Assembly (NCBI GenBank): GCA_002238855.1
Contig: MPND01000015.1
Coordinates: forward strand, 20,569-84,568
DNA length: 64,000 nt
Direction of reading: 5' to 3'
From: SAR202 cluster bacterium bin90
GTDB taxonomy: Bacteria; Chloroflexota; Dehalococcoidia; Lucifugimonadales; JADFKI01
Shown piece by piece: positions 24,844 to 32,993 of the stretch (position 1 is its first letter; every line of letters begins with the position of its first letter). Under the pieces are notes generated by a model, which had not been told where the DNA came from, searched no databases, and saw only the letters and a program-made list of their open reading frames with translations. Made by a program: the position numbers and the translations under genes.

Positions 24844-27139
24844 CCTCCTGCACCCCCTCTTGTTCGCGAAGAGCGTCCAGCACCTTGTCAGGAGTTGCAG
24901 GCAGATCGGTTATGCAAACACCCACAGCATCGTAGATAGCATTTATCACGGCAGGCGCAACACCAACGCTCGGTGGTTCACCCAGTGCCTTAGCCCCATA
25001 CGGCCCAATCGGATCGACCACATCCGCGAATATCACCTCAATCGGCGGATATTCCTGGATCGTCGGACTCTTGTGTTCGAGGAAACTGGCGTTCAAAGTA
25101 ACGCCGCTATGCGGATCGGTCAGCATCTCCTCCGACAGCGTGAATCCAAGCATCTGCGACACTCCGCCTTCAACCTGATTCGTGGCAAGTTGCGGGTTCA
25201 GAATGCGTCCTGAATCATGCGCCGCTACATACCGCAGCACTCTTACATTGCCCGTCTCCGTGTCCACCTCCACCTCTGCAAAGTGCGCTCCGAACGAATT
25301 AACAATGTGATCCCGGCTCCCCGGCATCACCGACGCCATAGCTTCCAACTCCTCCGCGCCGGCAAGCGCCGCAATATCCTCAAGCGCCAGCCGCACATTG
25401 CCGTCCTCTGACAAAACGGCTCCATCGACAACGCTTAGTCCGATCACATCATCATCCAAATGAGTGGCGACAACGCCGAGAATCTTCGCTCTCAGTTCTT
25501 CCGCCGCCTGTTTCGCAGCAGTGCCCGTCGAAAATGTCGCAGTTGAGCCCGCAGTAATCGGCGCCTCAGGCGTATCGGCAGTATCCCCGAATGTAACGCG
25601 AACGCTCTCGTAGGGCACACCAACAGCCTCCGCCACAATCTGCGCGATGACCGTCGTGCTGCCCTCACCCACATCCATCAGACCGGCGATTACTTGCACG
25701 CTGCCGTCTCCATTGAGTCTGACGCGCGCCGCAGATCGCCCGCCGGGCCCTCCTCGATAAATCAGCATGCTCATCCCGCTGCCAGTCTTCAGTCTTCCTT
25801 CGGACTGTGACTGTGACTGTTGTTGTGATTGTGACTCTCGCTTGGCCGCCTCTCTGTCCTTCCATCCAAACGCATCCGCACCTCTTTCAAGGCACTCCCT
25901 TAGCCCGTTCGACGAGAATGGTATGCCGCCCTCAACAGGCTGCGTGTCGATAATCTCATTGGCAGGCGTAACTCTCTCTCCGGCCTGTCCCTCGATTCCC
26001 ACATGGTTCCGCAATCGGAACTCCAGCGGATCGATGCCAAGCTCATCAGCGATATGGTTCATCGTCACTTCGAGCGCAAAGTGCCCCTGAGGTGCGCCGA
26101 GTGCGCGATAAGACGCCGCCGAAGGCTGGTTCGTATAGACAAGGTGGCCGTCGTACCGGACATTCGCACAGCGGTACAGGTACAGCGCCGCCTGCCCTGC
26201 CCGCCTCACGACTCCGGGCCCCGAAGCCAGGTACGCGCCCGTGTCCATTAGAGTGGTCGCGTGAATGGCAGTTACCGTGCCGTCATTCTTCACGCCCACC
26301 TTCACCGCCGTCTCCGTAGAGTGGCGCTTCCTACCTGCGACAAACTCTTCCTCTCGCGTCGCCTCGATTTTCACCGGCTTCCCCGCCCTGCGCGCAAGTT
26401 CCGCCGCGATAACTGACAAGCGAGACTCGTCCTTGCCGCCAAACCCCGCGCCAAGTGTCGCTCCAATCACCCTCACATCATCGCGATGAACGCCTAGCGC
26501 AGAAGCAAGACTCAGCCTATCCGCATGCACTCCGCGCGAAGTCTTCCACACCGTCAGTTTCCCGTCCTCCCACATCGCAACGGCGGCCCTTGGCTCAAGT
26601 GGCGCAGGCGAGTGTGCCGGAGTGCTGAATGACATGCTGAAAATGCGGTCAGCCTCTTCGAAGCCCTCATCGACATCGCCCCTCGTAAGCGCAAGGGGCT
26701 CGCCACCCACCAGATTGCCCTCGGGATGTACCAGCGCATCCCCAGACTCCAGCGCCTCGCGCGCCGTCGTAACGAACGGCAATTGCTCATAGCGCACTTC
26801 AAGCAGGCTCGCGGCGTACTCCGCAAGGTCCTCGTCATCCGCCGCCACGGCCGCAACTTCGTCGCCCACAAAACGCACTTCCAGGTCTAGAATCGGCAGG
26901 TCGGGCGCGAGCCTGCCGCTCGGCACATCGAACGGCGTCAGAACGGCATGCACCCCATCCAGATTCTCCAAGTGCGAGGCGTCAATACTGGTTATCCGGG
27001 CATGCGGATGCGGACTGCGGACAATCTTGCCATGCAGCATTCCCGGCAATTGAATGTCGCTCGCATACCTCGCCTCACCCGTAAGTTTCCCAGGCAAGTC
27101 ATGCCGCGCGACCGATGTCCCTATGACCGAATTCACCAT
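24836..27139 (-). CDS. Molybdopterin-binding large subunit of a xanthine dehydrogenase-family enzyme
   Basis: 767 aa when started at the ATG of MVNSVIGTSVARHDLPGK, which overlaps the stop of the 2Fe-2S gene by one base (TGATG). An open frame continues upstream to 27307, but those residues are the 2Fe-2S gene read out of frame. Domain a/b hammerhead (to about 120) is followed by the two molybdopterin-binding domains. The C-terminal motif GEPPSVG carries the expected catalytic glutamate. A Ser/Gln repeat (SQSQQQSQSQS) coded by a CAGTCA-like tract sits in the middle. No AYXCSFR loop of CO dehydrogenase is visible, so CO is unlikely; the substrate is probably an aromatic, heterocyclic or aldehyde compound. 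Confidence 0.9.
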   Translation of the reverse strand: MVNSVIGTSVARHDLPGKLTGEARYASDIQLPGMLHGKIVRSPHPHARITSIDASHLENLDGVHAVLTPFDVPSGRLAPDLPILDLEVRFVGDEVAAVAADDEDLAEYAASLLEVRYEQLPFVTTAREALESGDALVHPEGNLVGGEPLALTRGDVDEGFEEADRIFSMSFSTPAHSPAPLEPRAAVAMWEDGKLTVWKTSRGVHADRLSLASALGVHRDDVRVIGATLGAGFGGKDESRLSVIAAELARRAGKPVKIEATREEEFVAGRKRHSTETAVKVGVKNDGTVTAIHATTLMDTGAYLASGPGVVRRAGQAALYLYRCANVRYDGHLVYTNQPSAASYRALGAPQGHFALEVTMNHIADELGIDPLEFRLRNHVGIEGQAGERVTPANEIIDTQPVEGGIPFSSNGLRECLERGADAFGWKDREAAKRESQSQQQSQSQSEGRLKTGSGMSMLIYRGGPGGRSAARVRLNGDGSVQVIAGLMDVGEGSTTVIAQIVAEAVGVPYESVRVTFGDTADTPEAPITAGSTATFSTGTAAKQAAEELRAKILGVVATHLDDDVIGLSVVDGAVLSEDGNVRLALEDIAALAGAEELEAMASVMPGSRDHIVNSFGAHFAEVEVDTETGNVRVLRYVAAHDSGRILNPQLATNQVEGGVSQMLGFTLSEEMLTDPHSGVTLNASFLEHKSPTIQEYPPIEVIFADVVDPIGPYGAKALGEPPSVGVAPAVINAIYDAVGVCITDLPATPDKVLDALREQEGVQEDA

Positions 27140-27612
27140 CAACGCTCCACCGTCGCCCGCTTCACAGATTCTATTATGCGTCCGTATGCATTGCACCTGC
27201 ACAGATTGCCCGACAACGCCTGCCGGATCTCCTCCTCCGTCGGATCGGGAGTTTGATCCAGAAGTGCCTTGGCGCTCAGCAAAAAGCCCGGAGTGCAGTA
27301 GCCACACTGCCCGCCGTCATTATCGAGAAACGCCTGTTGGACCGGATGCAGATTGTCACTGTCGCCCAGCGCCTCTACGGTCGTGATAGTACGGCCCACG
27401 GCTTGCATGACCAGGATCTGGCAAGCATAAACAGGACTGCCATCAAGCAACACTGTACACGCGCCGCACTCGCCTCTGTCGCAGCCGCGCTTCGCCCCCG
27501 TCAGCTGTAGAGACTCCCGCAGCACGCGCAGCAGCGTCCAGTGATGCCGAACATCGACTGTGCTGACCTCGCCATTCACATCCAGTTCAATCTGCGCCGT
27601 AAAGTCTAACAA
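27139..27612 (-). CDS. [2Fe-2S] small subunit of the molybdenum hydroxylase
   Basis: 157 aa, the standard length. Plant-ferredoxin-type cluster in the first half (CDRGECGACTVLLDG...C) and the second, helical cluster domain with CGYCTPGF and CRCNAYG in the second half. It conducts electrons from the molybdenum site to FAD. It overlaps the large subunit gene at its stop and lies 18 nt downstream of the SDR gene, in the order S-L-M seen in many CoxS-CoxL-CoxM-like operons. Confidence 0.93.
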   Translation of the reverse strand: MLDFTAQIELDVNGEVSTVDVRHHWTLLRVLRESLQLTGAKRGCDRGECGACTVLLDGSPVYACQILVMQAVGRTITTVEALGDSDNLHPVQQAFLDNDGGQCGYCTPGFLLSAKALLDQTPDPTEEEIRQALSGNLCRCNAYGRIIESVKRATVER

Positions 27613-27630
27613 GTTGCAACCCCACTTCCC

Positions 27631-28380
27631 CTACTGTGCCGTAACGCCCCCATCTATTACCAATTCTGAACCGGTCATAAAGGAAGCCTCGTCAGACGCC
27701 AGGAACAACGCCCCATAAGCCACATCATCCACAGTCCCGATTCTATTCAGCGGAACGCGCTCCACAGACGCCGCCAGTCCTTCAGGAGTCCCGATGTTGT
27801 CCGCGATCATCTCGGTGTCGATCGGCCCCGGATGAATCGAATTCGCCCGAATGCCGTCTGGAGCCAGTTGAATCGCCGTGTTCTTCGTAAAAAGCCGTAC
27901 ACCGCCCTTGGACGCCGAGTACGCCCCACCTCTGGGACTGCCGACCAGACCCGCCGTGGACGATATGTTGATGATGGACCCGCCGCCCGCTTCACGCATC
28001 GCCGCTATCGAATGCTTGGTGCCCAGAAACACGCCCTTCAGGTTGATGTCAATGATGCCGTCCCATTCCTCTTCAGAAGCATGCTCAATCGGCACTCGGC
28101 TGTATATCGCAGCGTTGTTCACGAGTATGTCCAGCTTGCCGAAGGTCTCGACGGTCTTATCCACCGCCGACTGCCAATCGCTGGATTTCGTGACATCGAG
28201 GTCAACGAACAGCGCCCTGCCGCCTGCCTCGTTGATCTCCGCTTCCACCTGCTTGCCCTCATCCTGAAGGATATCCGCAATGACGACCACGGCTCCCTCC
28301 TGCGCGAAGAGCTTCGCTTCCGTGGCACCCTGCCCTCGCGCGCCTCCGCTTATCAGAGCCACCTTGCCTTCAAGTCTCAT
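27631..28380 (-). CDS. Short-chain dehydrogenase/reductase
   Basis: 249 aa classical SDR. The nucleotide-binding motif reads SGGARGQG (usual TGxxxGIG) after KVALIS, followed by NNAAIYS, catalytic serine in NISSTAG and the Y-x-x-x-K pair in AYSASKGG. The C-terminus has the SELVIDGGVTAQ end common in FabG/glucose-1-dehydrogenase-like members. It is the first gene of the molybdenum hydroxylase operon and probably oxidises an alcohol related to the hydroxylase substrate. Confidence 0.88.
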   Translation of the reverse strand: MRLEGKVALISGGARGQGATEAKLFAQEGAVVVIADILQDEGKQVEAEINEAGGRALFVDLDVTKSSDWQSAVDKTVETFGKLDILVNNAAIYSRVPIEHASEEEWDGIIDINLKGVFLGTKHSIAAMREAGGGSIINISSTAGLVGSPRGGAYSASKGGVRLFTKNTAIQLAPDGIRANSIHPGPIDTEMIADNIGTPEGLAASVERVPLNRIGTVDDVAYGALFLASDEASFMTGSELVIDGGVTAQ

Positions 28381-28664
28381 AACTCTACCTCTCCTGGTTT
28401 ACGGGCATTGTGCATAGAAATTCCATCAAGCCTGCCACCACCAACCCGCCTTCCATCCATTCAAGTCAGCAGGATTTTAACACTTATGCTAGTACAAGAC
28501 AAAGCAGAGTATTCAAGATACGTCATCATCTAAACGAAGATTCACCGTCCTCATGCACACCATTAAACGGCATTTCAAGATGACTTCCAATTCACACCAT
28601 CCGTACTCAGCAGGATGAAACTCAGGCAGTCAGCCCGCATTTTTCCCAATGTCGCAAAGTGGTA
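28381..28664. other. Divergent intergenic region between the SDR operon and the FtsZ operon
   Basis: About 280 nt without a plausible gene. It is clearly AT-richer than the flanking genes. No tRNA cloverleaf, terminator with U tract or riboswitch pattern was recognised. It should hold the minus-strand promoter of the SDR operon; a convincing pair of boxes for that promoter was not found by eye. Confidence 0.5.
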
Positions 28665-28694
28665 TTGACAGGAACGATCGTTCTGTTCTATTAT
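28665..28694 (+). promoter_or_regulatory. Strong sigma70-type promoter with a LexA-like palindrome in the spacer
   Basis: A perfect -35 box TTGACA (28665-28670) and a -10 box TATTAT (28689-28694) are separated by 18 nt. The spacer contains the perfect 12-bp palindrome GAACGATCGTTC (28672-28683), which fits the GAAC-N4-GTTC core of Gram-positive-type LexA (SOS) boxes. A repressor bound there would block RNA polymerase. It precedes the small protein gene at 28740 and ftsZ. That LexA binds here is inference; no lexA gene is in the window. Confidence 0.72.
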
Positions 28695-28717
28695 GTTCTA
28701 TAAGAGATATGTTCTAT
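28684..28717 (+). repeat. Three TGTTCTAT direct repeats at the promoter
   Basis: TGTTCTAT occurs at 28684-28691, 28694-28701 and 28710-28717, with start-to-start distances of 10 and 16 nt. The first two overlap the -10 box; the third lies in the expected 5' leader, before the GGAGG ribosome site. The regular arrangement suggests an additional operator or an array of half-sites rather than chance. Confidence 0.6.
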
Positions 28718-28739
28718 AACATTTTCGGAGGTGCGCGAA

Positions 28740-29006
28740 ATGGAAAGCGCGAAGAATGACTCCAACATTATCCAGCTCCGACTGCCCGGCATGCGCACAC
28801 ACCGCAGCGCGCCGGCATCCGCAAACTGCTGCAGCGTCCACGTCGGCCAGCAGGTCGTCTATATGGGCAGCATCAGCGGCGGTCCCAGATTCGGCAGCAG
28901 CGGCGTAGTAACAGAAGCGCTCCAACGCAAGGCTGTCGTGGACATGGGCGAATCCGGCATTTGGAACATTCCGTACCATTTCCTGACACTCCCCCAGGCC
29001 GCATAA
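28740..29006 (+). CDS. Small conserved-looking protein upstream of ftsZ, function unknown
   Basis: 88 aa starting at the ATG of MESAKNDSN, 8 nt after a GGAGG ribosome site; a GTG 9 nt earlier overlaps that site and is less likely. The second half (QQVVYMGSISGGPRFGSSGVV... and KAVVDMGESGIWNIPYHFL) looks like a small beta-barrel of the SH3/KOW type. The N-terminal 35 residues are polar and Arg-rich and may be flexible. It has no signal peptide or membrane span. Gene order (promoter, this gene, 64 nt, ftsZ) suggests co-expression with cell division. Confidence 0.7.
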   Translation: MESAKNDSNIIQLRLPGMRTHRSAPASANCCSVHVGQQVVYMGSISGGPRFGSSGVVTEALQRKAVVDMGESGIWNIPYHFLTLPQAA

Positions 29007-29070
29007 CTCCGCCCTCAGAACTGCCACACCGTAGCAGCGCCAATCACTCATTCAGAACGAGGTCAGCCTA

Positions 29071-30207
29071 ATGTTACAGGACATCATCAAGTCTATCGCT
29101 TTCGGACGTAATCCAGAAAACCAACCCGCCGATCATAACGCATCCTCGGATATCAAGGTGAAAGTAATCGGTGTTGGAGGTGCAGGCGGAAATGCCGTTT
29201 CCCGCATGGTTAGGACAGGGCTAACCCAGGTTGACACCCTCGTTCTCAATACGGACATTCAGGCGCTGGCAGCGTTAAGATCCATCCCGTCTTACGCGAT
29301 TGGCCCTCAGACGGTCAAAGGCATGGGCTCCGGGGGACGCCCGGAGGTAGGACGCCGCGCAGTCAGGGAAAGCCAGGCGCATATTGCCGAAATGCTGGAT
29401 GGCTCGGACATGGTATTCATCACCGCGGGAATGGGCGGCGGCACCGGCACCGGAGCTTCTGCCACAGTCGCGGATTTAGCGCGCAAGAAAGGCGCCCTGA
29501 CCGTTGGCGTCGTCACATTGCCGTTCTCGTTTGAAGGCGCACGAAGACGCGAGGTCGCCGAGCAGGGCCTTCGCAGCCTCAGCCAGAAGGTAGATACGCT
29601 GGTTGTTGTGGAAAATGATCGGCTGCTCCCGTCTCTCAATGGCAAAGTATCCCTCGAACGAGCATTTGACGCGGCAGACGACGTACTCCGGCAGGGCGTA
29701 AAGGGAATCTCCGATATTATTACCGTCCCTGGAATGATCAACGTGGACTTTGCAGACGTCCGCTCCGTCATGGGCAATGGCGGCCCCGCGTTTATGGCAT
29801 ACGGCGAAGGCAAGGGCAGATGGGCAGCAATGGAAGCGGCACGCTCCGCCCTTGCGAATCCGCTCTTCAACTCGCCGCTGCAGGGCGCGACAGGCATACT
29901 GTTCAATGTAACCGGTGGAAGAGACCTTACGCTCGGACAGGTTCACGAAGTCGCGGAGATTATCCGCAAGGCGGCAAGATCCGACGCTAATGTGATCTTC
30001 GGCGTGGTCCAAGAACGACAGATGAAAAAGCGCGTCGGCATCACGCTGATAGGTACTGGCATCGGCACCAATGTTGAGCCCGAATCTCCTGTCGTAAGTA
30101 ATAGCCGCGTCACACTATCAGACGCCGAACTAAGCAGGCTGATTAGCGCCCCAAACACCAATGGTCATGCACATGCGGAACTGGCGCACACTGCAAGACT
30201 GCTGTGA
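29071..30207 (+). CDS. ftsZ: Cell division GTPase FtsZ
   Basis: 378 aa. GTP-binding loop IGVGGAGGNAV (33-43), tubulin signature GGGTGTG (122-128), ENDRLLP of the ribose/guanine region, and the T7 synergy loop NVDFADVR with catalytic D226 and D229. FtsZ polymerises into the cytokinetic ring. There is a 27-residue N-terminal extension, and the C-terminal tail is short (NTNGHAHAELAHTARLL) without the conserved Asp/Pro-rich peptide that binds FtsA and ZipA in many bacteria. It stands outside a dcw cluster, behind a promoter with a LexA-like palindrome. It is convergent with sufU; the stops are 11 nt apart. Confidence 0.9.
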   Translation: MLQDIIKSIAFGRNPENQPADHNASSDIKVKVIGVGGAGGNAVSRMVRTGLTQVDTLVLNTDIQALAALRSIPSYAIGPQTVKGMGSGGRPEVGRRAVRESQAHIAEMLDGSDMVFITAGMGGGTGTGASATVADLARKKGALTVGVVTLPFSFEGARRREVAEQGLRSLSQKVDTLVVVENDRLLPSLNGKVSLERAFDAADDVLRQGVKGISDIITVPGMINVDFADVRSVMGNGGPAFMAYGEGKGRWAAMEAARSALANPLFNSPLQGATGILFNVTGGRDLTLGQVHEVAEIIRKAARSDANVIFGVVQERQMKKRVGITLIGTGIGTNVEPESPVVSNSRVTLSDAELSRLISAPNTNGHAHAELAHTARLL

Positions 30208-30218
30208 CCTCCAGGATG

Positions 30219-30680
30219 TTATAGCTGCCCGGTTGACGACTTGTAGCTCTCGATGCCTTGCGTCAATGCAGAAAGTGGCAGTAGCGCGCACTTGATTCTG
30301 ACAGGGTAGTCACGCACACCCGCGAGATTGGTTAAATCACCCTCGGCGTGCAGCATCGCCTCCGCTTCGTCATCGCCCCGCATCATCCTGCGAATCAACT
30401 GCACAAGCGAGTCCACCTCGTCCAGGGCTTTGCCCCGTATCGCTTCCGTCAGCATCGAGCCTGCTGCCAGGTTGATTGAGCATCCCTCACCCTGTAGCCC
30501 CACGCCACTGATTCGCTGCTCATCATCAAGGCGAAGCTGCAAGTGGATCTCGTCGCCGCAAAACGGATTTATCGCATCTCCCGCTATGTCGGGAGCGCTC
30601 AGGGGTTCGTGATTTCTCGGGCTGCGACGGTGGTCGAGTATCGCGTCTCGGTACAGGCCGTCAAGCCTATTTAGCTCCAT
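30219..30680 (-). CDS. sufU: SufU-type Fe-S cluster assembly / zinc-dependent sulfurtransferase, copy 1
   Basis: 153 aa NifU-N fold. The conserved ligands C41 and D43 (NPFCGDE), C67 (GEGCSI) and C131 (IKCALLPL) are present. In SufU these bind zinc and accept sulfane sulfur from SufS. The 20-residue insert between the second and third cysteine that distinguishes SufU from IscU appears to be present. Last gene of the SUF operon, 69 nt after sufS. It is diverged from the second SufU at 32994. Confidence 0.88.
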   Translation of the reverse strand: MELNRLDGLYRDAILDHRRSPRNHEPLSAPDIAGDAINPFCGDEIHLQLRLDDEQRISGVGLQGEGCSINLAAGSMLTEAIRGKALDEVDSLVQLIRRMMRGDDEAEAMLHAEGDLTNLAGVRDYPVRIKCALLPLSALTQGIESYKSSTGQL

Positions 30681-30749
30681 TTGCTGCCCTGCTCACAAAG
30701 TCAGTCTTGCGCGTGAACTCAAGGCGCTCTTCCTGCATGCCGGAGTCCA

Positions 30750-31982
30750 TCACGCTCGAAAATACCTCAGCGCCTCCTTGAGCGCGTCCACCAACTCGTC
30801 AACCTCTTCCTCTGTGTTATACAGGTACATGCTCGCCCGGGCAGTTGCCGGCACCCCGAGGCTGCGAACCATTGGCATGGCGCAATGGTGGCCCGTGCGT
30901 ATCGCGATGCCGCGCCTGTCCAGCACGGTGCCTAGGTCGTGAGGATGTACGTCCGGGTGATGGAACGACACTATACCGCCCTGCTTCTCGGCATCCTTCG
31001 GCCCGTAAACATCCAGCTCTTCTTCCAATTCCTTGAAAGCGTCCAGCGCATATTTCGTCAGGCTAATCTCATGCCCGCGCACATTCTCCATCCCAAGCGC
31101 CTGCAGGTAGTCCACCGCAACGCCAAGTCCGATGGCATCCGCTATGTTCGGTGTGCCCGCCTCAAAGCGCATCGGCAGGTCATCCCAGGTCGCGTCTTCA
31201 TAGGACACCGAGAGCACCATCTCTCCGCCTGTCAGGAATGGCGTCATCCGCTCCAGCACATCCAGCTTGACATACAATCCACCTATGCCGGTGGGTCCCA
31301 GCATCTTATGCCCGGAGAACGCGAGAAAATCACAGTCTATGTCCTGCACATCAACTGGCATGTGCGGAACGCTCTGCGCTCCGTCAACTAGTACGGCAGC
31401 TCCGACAGAGCGAGCCTTCGCCGCAAGCTCCTTGACCGGATTTATGGTTCCCACTGCGTTCGACTCGTGCGACATCGCCAGCAAACGGGTTCGCGGCCCA
31501 ATTATTCGATCGACCGCCTCCATGTCCAGAGTGTGGTCATCCTCTAGCGGCAGGATTCGCAGCTTCGCATCCTTCTTCATCGCGACCTGCTGCCATGGCA
31601 CCAGATTGCTGTGATGCTCCATCGCGGTTACGACAATTTCATCGCCGGGCTTGATATTGTCCATAGCCCAGCTATTGGCTACAAGATTGATCCCCTCGGT
31701 CGTGTTGCGCGTCCATATCAGACTCTTGGCGCTCTCCGCGTTTACGAAGTCCGCGACCTTTTGCCGCGCCTCTTCATACCGCCCAGTGGACTCCACGCTG
31801 AGCGCATGCACTCCACGATGAACATTCGCGTTGTAACCCTCATAGTAGTCAACAAGCGCCTGAATGACCTGGCGCGGCTTCTGAGTGGTCGCTGCCGAAT
31901 CAAGCCATACCAGCGGCTTGCCGTCATAGACCTTCTTGGAGAGAATCGGAAAGTCCTCTCGGATCTTCATTACATCTAACAT
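30750..31982 (-). CDS. sufS: Cysteine desulfurase SufS
   Basis: 410 aa class V aminotransferase fold. PLP lysine is K226 (SGHKMLGP) and the persulfide cysteine is C367 (RTGHHCAMP), in the short rigid loop of group II (SufS-type) desulfurases, so it needs a partner such as SufU. It withdraws sulfur from L-cysteine for Fe-S cluster assembly. It lies in the minus-strand SUF operon between the Rieske ferredoxin gene and the second sufU. Confidence 0.95.
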   Translation of the reverse strand: MLDVMKIREDFPILSKKVYDGKPLVWLDSAATTQKPRQVIQALVDYYEGYNANVHRGVHALSVESTGRYEEARQKVADFVNAESAKSLIWTRNTTEGINLVANSWAMDNIKPGDEIVVTAMEHHSNLVPWQQVAMKKDAKLRILPLEDDHTLDMEAVDRIIGPRTRLLAMSHESNAVGTINPVKELAAKARSVGAAVLVDGAQSVPHMPVDVQDIDCDFLAFSGHKMLGPTGIGGLYVKLDVLERMTPFLTGGEMVLSVSYEDATWDDLPMRFEAGTPNIADAIGLGVAVDYLQALGMENVRGHEISLTKYALDAFKELEEELDVYGPKDAEKQGGIVSFHHPDVHPHDLGTVLDRRGIAIRTGHHCAMPMVRSLGVPATARASMYLYNTEEEVDELVDALKEALRYFRA

Positions 31983-32106
31983 ATCGTTACCTGTAGTGCC
32001 TCTCTGCGCGGATTAAGCTGCATTTACCGGAAATGATGGGTAAAGTAACTCTCATTCGTCCTGAGCTTGTCGATGGGCTGAGCGCCTCAGCAATCCACTC
32101 CAGAGA

Positions 32107-32125
32107 GTGCGCCAATCATTGGCGC
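32107..32125. promoter_or_regulatory. 19-nt perfect palindrome between Rieske ferredoxin gene and sufS
   Basis: TGCGCCAAT and ATTGGCGCA flank a single C. It lies just past the stop codon of the Rieske gene (32130). It could be an mRNA hairpin protecting or attenuating the upstream half of the operon, or a protein binding site. No U tract follows on the minus strand. The adjoining 32052-32080 (CGTCCTGAGCTTGTCGATGGG) resembles a widespread bacterial intergenic repeat. Confidence 0.5.
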
Positions 32126-32129
32126 AAGC

Positions 32130-32435
32130 TTAAACATCAACCTCAATAGCGTCGCCCTCTACCCGCACAGGGTAGGTGTCAACCGGCACAACGGCAGGCA
32201 GTTCAGTTGCCGATCCGTCTCGTACATCAAACCGGGCGCCGTGCCTTGGGCACTCGATCTCGCAGCCGTCCAATTCGCCCTGTTCGAATGATGCGCCGTC
32301 GTGCGTGCATACATCCTCGATGGCATACAGGTCACCGCCCACATTGCACACCGCAACCGCCTTGTCGCCTACCTCGAACACCTTCGTCACGCCAGGCGGA
32401 ATGTCGCTAGCGTTCGCAACTCTCTGAAAAGCCAT
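32130..32435 (-). CDS. Rieske-type [2Fe-2S] ferredoxin
   Basis: 101 aa with C43-T-H45 and C62-P-R-H65, the Rieske cluster ligands, and the usual beta-sandwich. It matches the small soluble ferredoxin subunits of non-heme dioxygenases, which often sit in SUF operons as well. No oxygenase is nearby, so it more likely serves as an electron donor for Fe-S assembly or another reductase. Part of the SUF transcript. Confidence 0.9.
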   Translation of the reverse strand: MAFQRVANASDIPPGVTKVFEVGDKAVAVCNVGGDLYAIEDVCTHDGASFEQGELDGCEIECPRHGARFDVRDGSATELPAVVPVDTYPVRVEGDAIEVDV

Positions 32436-32493
32436 CCTGTTCCTCCCAAAATGTTTGGCTCAAAGTCCTAATTTAGTAGTCTTGAAACTATTC

Positions 32494-32958
32494 CTAAACT
32501 GCTGTTTTCAGTGTGATGGGCAGCACGCCCTTATCATCGTGCTCCGGCAGAATCGGAGTGCTGTTCACCAGGTCCTCGATCGTTGTCGAGTCAAGTATGT
32601 TGAACACCGCCTCAGCCACCGTCCGCCACACTTCACGCTGCGCGCACGCAGGCGAGTGTATGCAGATCGTGTTGTCCGCAAGGCAAGCCACCGGCGACTC
32701 CGTAGCCCCCAGGCTCATCATTACATTGCTCAGTCTGATTTCAGAAGGCTCCATCGCGAGGAAGTGACCGCCTCGCGGCCCTCTCTGGCTCCCCGTAAAA
32801 CCGCTCTTGTTCAGCGAATGTAGAACCTGTGCAAGATACTGTTCCGGTATGACCGTGCGCTTGGCTATCTCACTGGCCCGAACCGGGCCACCTGACCCAT
32901 TCAGCGCAAGGTCAACTAGCGCGCGAACGCCGTAATCAACCTTAATTGGAATATACAT
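32494..32958 (-). CDS. Rrf2/IscR-family transcriptional regulator, probable Fe-S sensor of the SUF operon
   Basis: 154 aa from the ATG of MYIPIKVDYGVRAL, which aligns with the family start and has a GGAGAG site upstream; a longer frame to 33069 reads into the sufU gene. Winged helix at 1-70 (ASEIAKRTVIPEQYLAQVL, GFTGSQRGPRGG). C92, C99 and C105 match the three-cysteine cluster-binding motif of IscR/SufR. It probably represses the operon when its cluster is intact. A 23-bp inverted repeat just after the SUF promoter (37186-37208) is a candidate operator. Confidence 0.9.
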   Translation of the reverse strand: MYIPIKVDYGVRALVDLALNGSGGPVRASEIAKRTVIPEQYLAQVLHSLNKSGFTGSQRGPRGGHFLAMEPSEIRLSNVMMSLGATESPVACLADNTICIHSPACAQREVWRTVAEAVFNILDSTTIEDLVNSTPILPEHDDKGVLPITLKTAV

Positions 32959-32993
32959 TGGCCACTCTCCTGGCCGCCTTTTCGCCGACGCCC

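Noticed and set aside
27140..27307. N-terminal extension of the molybdopterin subunit
   Set aside because: The extra residues are the 2Fe-2S gene read in another frame; the ATG at 27139 matches the family start and the usual overlap.
28381..28660. Possible RNA gene or riboswitch in the AT-rich gap
   Set aside because: No cloverleaf, conserved riboswitch core or terminator was seen by eye; a covariance search would be needed.
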